Assembly (NCBI GenBank): GCA_002389505.1
Contig: DGPA01000046.1
Coordinates: 6,575-16,262, forward strand
Direction: 5' to 3'
DNA length: 9,688 nt
From: Halieaceae bacterium UBA4452
Lineage (GTDB): Bacteria > Pseudomonadota > Gammaproteobacteria > Pseudomonadales > Halieaceae
The notes below the pieces were generated by a model. That model did not search any database and was not told where the DNA came from. It saw only the letters and a list, made by a program, of their open reading frames with translations. The stretch's first letter is position 1, and each line of letters starts with the position of its first letter. A program made the translations under genes and the position numbers. Of this stretch, positions 5,120 through 9,688 are shown one piece after another.

Positions 5120-6979
5120 ATGTCTCTGTTGAAAACCTTTATGCTGCTGCTGCTGTTTGCCAGCCCTGTATGCGCGGATTACCGTGTGTGGGAGGACACG
5201 ACAGGCAATGCGACGGCGCAATTTGTTATTGATGGCCAAGAGGCCTTATTCAGCGCCAGAAAAGACCCTTTTATTGGCTTCAGTGATTCCGCGTGGTGGG
5301 TAGAGGTTACGCTAAACAATGCTAGTCCTCATCGTAAAGCATTAACCATTGTCTTACCTTACTTCCCCTTGCAGCCGCTTTTGGCTTACAGCCAAGATAA
5401 TGGCGTGCTATCAAAACAGCAGCTAGGGGCAAATATCCCCATAGCGGAGCGCTCAACAGAGACTCACCAAGCCATGTTTGCCTATGAGCTTGAGGCGGGG
5501 CAAGTCAGAAAAATTTATATTCGCCAGGTCAGTAGTTCGACACCCATCCGGATAAATTACAGGGTGATAAATAGTCGAGAATATGCCACGCAGCTCGCGT
5601 GGAGCACCACGGTGCTGGTTAGCGCGGTGACTATTTTAGCGAGTTTGTGCTTATTAAACGCGTTCTACTTTGTCACTTCCCGACGACCTGTTTTTGGTTA
5701 CTACGCGCTGTATTTAGCTTTGTCTGGGGGCGTGGCGATAGCACGATTAGGGGGTATCGCGTACCTGCAGCCAGTAGTCAATGTGCCCATAAATTTTACA
5801 GAGATCGCCGGTGCTGGATCTTATGTTTTCTTTGCCTTGACATTGAACGCGCTGTACCGAGACTTGCATAGTAACGTGATTCGCTACGTCACGTTTTTTT
5901 GTAACCTTCCTCTGTCACTCATTATGCTTGTGGCCACCCTGATAGATCCATCAGTCGGATTGCAGCTGTTTTCTAAATTAGGTCTGGGTGTCGTTTTGTT
6001 ATTAGGCATTACGACCGTGATCATCGCAGGTCAAAAATTCGGCTATTCCTCCGCAAAATACATCAGCCTCGGCTGGATAGGTTGGTTATGCGCCTCGATT
6101 TTAGCTGTGTTGCATTTTCGGGGTCTACTCGGACCGCAATTCAATGGCGTTCTTATAGTGGGCGTTATGTTTCAAGGAGTCATCTTCACGTTTGTGCTCG
6201 CCAACAAGTTACAGTCAGATCTGCAGGCACAAAAGCGTGAAATTGAACAAGCTTATGCGCTAGAGCGCATAACGCAACTCGCGCGGCTGGGAGAATTGGC
6301 AGCCAGTATATCTCACGAATTGAAGCAACCATTGGCGGCGATAAAACTGATGACCGAGAACTTACTGCGAGCTGCTAGCATTCACCCGACAAAGGCACTT
6401 GAGATGCTGCCTACTAAGTTGGGACAAGTGATAAGCTTGGTGGATAGAGCCACCGATTTGGCCGACCATGTACGCAAATCATCAAGAATGTCTGCCAACG
6501 AAGTATTGGCGAGTGACATTCACATCGCGATTGACGGGTGTCGCCTAATTCTCGATCCTCAATTGATGAAAAGGGGTATTGAGCTTAGGCTTTCTTTGGC
6601 AGAGAATTTGCCAACAGTAGCTGTTTACCCTCTGCGGCTTGATCAAATATTGTTGAACATCATTGGTAACGCTACCGATGTTATTGACGTCGTTAATCCA
6701 GAGAATAAGTGGATAAGTGTTGTTGTAGTCGCCAATAATGACCGGGTCACGCTGACCATTGAGGACTCTGCGGGAGGGATATCAAAAGACGTTATGAATC
6801 GAGTGTTCGATCAATTTTTTACCACCAAAGAGGCCGATAAAGGCACCGGGTTGGGGCTCTTTATTTGTAAGAATATTGTCGATGAAGTGGGCGGCGATAT
6901 CAGTGTTTGTAACACTGAAAATGGTGCAATGTTCACGATTCAGTTGCCCATAGCCAACCCACAAGCGGGAGACCTCTAG
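5120..6979 (+). CDS. 7TMR-DISM sensor histidine kinase
   Basis: This 619-residue inner-membrane kinase has a signal peptide (1-19, cleavage after VCA) and a periplasmic domain of about 130 residues with GFSDSAWWVEVTLNN, typical of 7TMR-DISM extracellular domain 2 (PF07696). Seven membrane helices follow, between about 162 and 361 (PF07695), then a short coiled coil (362-390). The phosphoacceptor helix contains SISHELKQPLAAIK with His399. The ATP lobe is complete: N-box NIIGNATD (Asn517), G1 DSAGG (Asp549, with Ala at the first Gly position), F-box FDQFFTTK (563-570) and G2 GTGLGL (575-580). DISMED2 domains are proposed to bind carbohydrate-like ligands, but no ligand can be inferred here. There is no receiver or HPt domain. 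The ATG at 5120 is the first start after an in-frame stop (5093-5095), yet it has no good ribosome site; AAGG at 5101-5104 is 15 bases away. A second kinase follows after 3 bases. Confidence 0.93.
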   Translation: MSLLKTFMLLLLFASPVCADYRVWEDTTGNATAQFVIDGQEALFSARKDPFIGFSDSAWWVEVTLNNASPHRKALTIVLPYFPLQPLLAYSQDNGVLSKQQLGANIPIAERSTETHQAMFAYELEAGQVRKIYIRQVSSSTPIRINYRVINSREYATQLAWSTTVLVSAVTILASLCLLNAFYFVTSRRPVFGYYALYLALSGGVAIARLGGIAYLQPVVNVPINFTEIAGAGSYVFFALTLNALYRDLHSNVIRYVTFFCNLPLSLIMLVATLIDPSVGLQLFSKLGLGVVLLLGITTVIIAGQKFGYSSAKYISLGWIGWLCASILAVLHFRGLLGPQFNGVLIVGVMFQGVIFTFVLANKLQSDLQAQKREIEQAYALERITQLARLGELAASISHELKQPLAAIKLMTENLLRAASIHPTKALEMLPTKLGQVISLVDRATDLADHVRKSSRMSANEVLASDIHIAIDGCRLILDPQLMKRGIELRLSLAENLPTVAVYPLRLDQILLNIIGNATDVIDVVNPENKWISVVVVANNDRVTLTIEDSAGGISKDVMNRVFDQFFTTKEADKGTGLGLFICKNIVDEVGGDISVCNTENGAMFTIQLPIANPQAGDL

Positions 6980-6982
6980 CCC

Positions 6983-8698
6983 GTGTCGCGCTCATCTGAT
7001 CTTGAAGCACCCCTAGATTTAGATGGGCAGCTGGCCGAGCTAAGAAGCCGTATATGCAATACCACCTTGGTAGCGCTGTCTATTTTGGGGACGCCCACAC
7101 TCATCGCTAGTTTGAGCAGAATGCCGGAATTTGGTCTTACACCGGTGATGTCCGTCCAGACGGTTGCCCTTATTCTACTGCTGTGGGTGACCTTCAAGCG
7201 AACGCGCTTAGGTTACGCGGCGCGCGCAATCACCTTACTGAGTATTTTTTACCTATTGGCCGTCGCGGGCCTGTGGTCATTTGGGCACTTGGGGGGTGGC
7301 AAGCTCATGCTGCTTGTTTTCATTGTCCTTACCGCCATGTTTACTGAAAAAATCTATGCCTATTTGGCGATACTAATTAGCGCCCTTACCTTAGCTCTAT
7401 TTGGCTGGGCATACGTTACTCAGAGTGTTGATATGTTGGTCCAGAGTGATACCTATCACCGATCAATGCGAACGTGGCTAACCGCCATACTGACGACGGT
7501 ATTGCTGGGTGGTTTTATTGCATCGGCATTAGCAAAGCTAATGGATTTTCAGCGAGCGCTGCTGTCCTCTCTAGAGGACGAAGCCCGTTACAACTCAGCA
7601 CTTATTCAGCAAGCCGCGGCCTTCTTATTTGTCGTAGATAATCAACTAGCCGTACAAGATTGGAACGCCAATACGGGTAGTTTGTTTGTTAAAGACCGCA
7701 TATCAGCGGAGGACAAGTCTTTGGGTGCCTGGCTAGTACCCTGCATCGGCAATGAAAAATTGAGCGCTAGTGTGCAAGCTGCGCTACAGGGCAAGTATGT
7801 GAATAACTTGGAAGTAAAAGCCGAGAATAGTGAAGGTCAACGTCTCGACGTCATTTGGAATATAACGCCCCATGTCAATACTAATGGCGAGGTCATTGGG
7901 GTTATTTCAGTGGGCCAAGACGTTACCGAGTTGAAGCAAGTTCAAGGGCAGGCCTTGCACAACGCTAGATTGAGGACATTAGGAGGTATGACAACATCTA
8001 TTGCCCACGAGATAAATCAGCCGCTGGCAGCCATTCGCCTGCTAGCGAGTAATATACTCAAGCGCTGTAGTCTCGCCTTAGATAAAAAGGAAGCCTTGGA
8101 CGTCGAGTTTATAGACTCGAAAGTACAGCGTATTCAGCAGCAAATCGAGCGTGCCGCCGTTATTACCGATCATATGCGATTGTTTGGCCATACCAGTAAT
8201 GACGTGTGGAGCACTTTTTCTTTGCAAACAGTCATTGATGGCGTGTTGTCACTCACCGGCGAACAATTTCGACTGCAAGATATTCAACTGTGCTATGTCA
8301 AGCCTGATGAGGATCTTCTGATTCAGGGCAACCCGCTCGAATTAGAGCAGGCCATACTGAGCATATTGGACAACGCGCAATACGCTGTTAATAGCAGCAG
8401 TAGTCATAATAAACGGACAGTAGAGATTGCATTGCTGCAAACGCCTGACAGCCATCAGATTCGTATTTCGGATTCGGGGCCGGGGATTAATGAGGCCCAT
8501 TTGCCACATATTTTCGAACCATTTTTTACCACTAAGGAAACAGGCGAGGGGACGGGACTGGGATTGTCGGTGACGTATCAAGTCATCTCTAGTATGGACG
8601 CTACACTTACCGCGCACAATGGAGAGCAGTGCGGCGCAATCTTTACCATTAGTTTCTCTAAAGTCACCAGCGAACTAACACCAAGCAGTGATCTTTGA
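6983..8698 (+). CDS. Six-helix membrane PAS sensor histidine kinase
   Basis: The 571-residue protein starts at GTG 6983, 3 bases after the preceding stop. Its ribosome site GGGAG (6967-6971) lies inside the upstream gene, so the pair should be co-transcribed and translationally coupled. About six membrane helices (28-45, 56-71, 79-100, 107-120, 124-145, 165-186) form a sensor region that I do not recognise. A PAS-like domain follows (about 199-318), containing AAAFLFVVDN...WN and closing with VIGVISVGQDVTELK. The kinase core has SIAHEINQPLAAIR with His342, N-box LSILDNAQYA (Asn464), G1 DSGPG (497-501), F-box FEPFFTTK (511-518) and G2 GTGLGL (523-528). All are intact. The HExNQPLAAI style resembles DctB/FixL-type kinases, which usually signal to NtrC- or FixJ-like regulators; none is in this window. 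The cue is unknown. No haem-PAS signature can be claimed by eye. Confidence 0.92.
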   Translation: MSRSSDLEAPLDLDGQLAELRSRICNTTLVALSILGTPTLIASLSRMPEFGLTPVMSVQTVALILLLWVTFKRTRLGYAARAITLLSIFYLLAVAGLWSFGHLGGGKLMLLVFIVLTAMFTEKIYAYLAILISALTLALFGWAYVTQSVDMLVQSDTYHRSMRTWLTAILTTVLLGGFIASALAKLMDFQRALLSSLEDEARYNSALIQQAAAFLFVVDNQLAVQDWNANTGSLFVKDRISAEDKSLGAWLVPCIGNEKLSASVQAALQGKYVNNLEVKAENSEGQRLDVIWNITPHVNTNGEVIGVISVGQDVTELKQVQGQALHNARLRTLGGMTTSIAHEINQPLAAIRLLASNILKRCSLALDKKEALDVEFIDSKVQRIQQQIERAAVITDHMRLFGHTSNDVWSTFSLQTVIDGVLSLTGEQFRLQDIQLCYVKPDEDLLIQGNPLELEQAILSILDNAQYAVNSSSSHNKRTVEIALLQTPDSHQIRISDSGPGINEAHLPHIFEPFFTTKETGEGTGLGLSVTYQVISSMDATLTAHNGEQCGAIFTISFSKVTSELTPSSDL

Positions 8699-8700
8699 CG

Positions 8701-9501
8701 TCAGGTGTTTTGGTATAACCGCCAGGAGAATGACAAAGTTGTATTCAAGTAAGTCAGGGTACGCAAAACAGCGCGTTTTTCTCGGTGGCCGCGATAGGCA
8801 AAGGGCGTGGCGGTCAGCAGGGCTTGGATCAGGGTGTTGTCGAGCGTCCTGCTGTAATTGCAGGTGCCCTTTGCAATGGAGGATAAACCGATCCTAGTCC
8901 GTTCGGAGGGTTCATGTTCTCGAGGCTCATCGTACAGTGCAGTGCGCAGCTCCCAAAGATGTCTTGGAGCGGGCCCCACTTCTAAAAAATAGCCCCCAGC
9001 CCGTAATGCCCGCCTGAGCTCTGTATCATTGATGGGTGCAAATATACTCAGTGCCAAATCGATCGTCGCGGTATCTACCGGGAGATGGCTAGCGCCTGCT
9101 ACTGCGTAATGATGATGGCGGTAGGTGGCGGCCGCCAGTTTCACTGCAGCTTTGGCAATATCAATACCGTATACCGTCAGATCGGGATGGTGGCGAGTCA
9201 AAACATCACCGTAGTAACCCTCACCACAGCCGATATCGAGCACCGTTTGCACTGAACTACAATCATTTATGATCGCCGTTATTTGCGCTGCTAGAGGCGC
9301 GTACAAGGCGTTATCATGAACAAGTCGCCGTGCATTGATCATAGCGACGCTATCCCCAGGGGTTTTACTGCGCTTTTTATGCGCGGGGAGTAAGTTAACG
9401 TAACCTTCCTTAGATTGATCAAAGCAGTGATGATTGGCACATGCCCACGTTCGCTCCAGCAACACCAGGGGCTGTTCACAAAGAGGGCAAATCCAAACCA
9501 T
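8701..9501 (-). CDS. rlmA: 23S rRNA (guanine-N1)-methyltransferase RlmA
   Basis: The 266-residue protein (E. coli RlmA is about 269) methylates N1 of a guanine in helix 35 of 23S rRNA (G745 in E. coli) using S-adenosylmethionine, in the cytoplasm. The N-terminal zinc ribbon is complete: Cys5 and Cys8 (CPLC), Cys21 and His25. It is followed by the family block FDQSKEGYVNLLP (27-39) and a KRSKTPGDS stretch (43-51). The SAM site is LDIGCGEGYY (88-97), with the acidic YGIDIAKAA strand (111-119) after it. GPAPRHLWELR (176-186) matches the GPRHLMEL block of the E. coli protein, and TPFAYRGH (232-239) matches its TPFAW block. Start is the ATG at 9501 with a modest AGG ribosome site just upstream. 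It converges on the kinase operon with 2 bases between stop codons, so no separate terminator fits there. It is a housekeeping gene and the best taxonomic anchor in the window. Confidence 0.93.
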   Translation of the reverse strand: MVWICPLCEQPLVLLERTWACANHHCFDQSKEGYVNLLPAHKKRSKTPGDSVAMINARRLVHDNALYAPLAAQITAIINDCSSVQTVLDIGCGEGYYGDVLTRHHPDLTVYGIDIAKAAVKLAAATYRHHHYAVAGASHLPVDTATIDLALSIFAPINDTELRRALRAGGYFLEVGPAPRHLWELRTALYDEPREHEPSERTRIGLSSIAKGTCNYSRTLDNTLIQALLTATPFAYRGHREKRAVLRTLTYLNTTLSFSWRLYQNT

Positions 9502-9580
9502 GACGCCTGCTTAATGTCAGTTATTAACCGTATTCGCGCTTATGCTACAGGGTTTTTATTCACTGTGTCCCAAACGTGAC

Positions 9581-9601
9581 GCCGATGGGTGTCGGCTTTT
9601 T
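9581..9601 (+). terminator. Plus-strand intrinsic terminator with no plus-strand gene before it
   Basis: Stem GCCGA (9581-9585) pairs with TCGGC (9592-9596) around a 6-base loop and is followed by five T residues (9597-9601). It would stop rightward transcription. The nearest plus-strand gene ends at 8698, and rlmA in between runs leftward. An alternative hairpin GGTGT (9588-9592) with ACACC (9603-9607) shares bases with it, so the two cannot form together. The remaining 9502-9688 sequence shows no gene; the rlmA promoter must lie here but no convincing -35/-10 pair stands out. Confidence 0.55.
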
Positions 9602-9688
9602 AACACCGATGTAGAGAGCGCGAGAAAAATACACCCTGGTTGTCATGTCCTTTGGAGCGCTAAGTCAACCATGGACTAACAAAAACTC

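Noticed and set aside
8342..8617. Minus-strand open reading across the end of the second kinase gene
   Set aside because: It is the shadow of the ATP-binding lobe, and its translation shows no family features.
1..9688. CRISPR array, tRNA or rRNA gene, intact integron attC site or phage genes
   Set aside because: No regularly spaced repeats, cloverleaf, rRNA-like blocks, GTTRRRY-type core pair or phage structural motifs were seen on either strand.

Overview
The window looks like a chromosomal accessory stretch from a gammaproteobacterium, most likely a marine or free-living one. The best anchor is a full-length RlmA-type 23S rRNA methyltransferase close to the Escherichia coli protein in length and motifs. 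Also consistent are a SOUL protein, a 7TMR-DISM sensor kinase and IS91/IS3 remnants. The genus cannot be fixed by eye. No RNA gene, CRISPR array, prophage or intact mobile element was found.

Layout. Positions 1-317 are mobile-element debris: a frameshifted internal piece of an IS91-family transposase (minus strand) abuts the first 24 or so codons of an IS3-family OrfA (plus strand). About 260 bases without a gene follow. Then comes a predicted Tat-exported lipoprotein of the amidohydrolase-2 family (580-1818). A 79-residue ORF overlaps its stop codon and reads as the orphaned C-terminus of a di-heme cytochrome c peroxidase-like protein (1818-2057). Next are a large polytopic membrane protein resembling GT-C glycosyltransferase-type proteins (2191-4179) and an exported SOUL-domain, putatively haem-binding, protein (4282-4899), each probably with its own promoter.

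After a 220-base intergenic region rich in short inverted repeats, two histidine kinases lie 3 bases apart in one operon (5120-6979 and 6983-8698). The first is a 7TMR-DISM receptor kinase. The second is a six-helix membrane PAS kinase. Both carry HExxQPLAAI-type phosphoacceptor boxes and complete ATP-binding lobes, but neither has a receiver domain and no response regulator gene is in the window. The operon converges with rlmA (8701-9501, minus strand), leaving 2 bases between the stop codons. A strong plus-strand terminator hairpin at 9581-9601 has no plus-strand gene in front of it.

How the genes work together is mostly inference. The kinase pair is the clearest functional unit, probably sensing periplasmic and membrane cues and signalling to a regulator encoded elsewhere. 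Amidohydrolase, membrane protein and SOUL protein are co-oriented envelope proteins with no demonstrable shared pathway. The most notable points are the tandem orphan kinases with their repeat-rich upstream region, the decayed peroxidase tail coupled to the lipoprotein gene, the orphan terminator, and the composite IS scar containing a small hairpin-forming insert.
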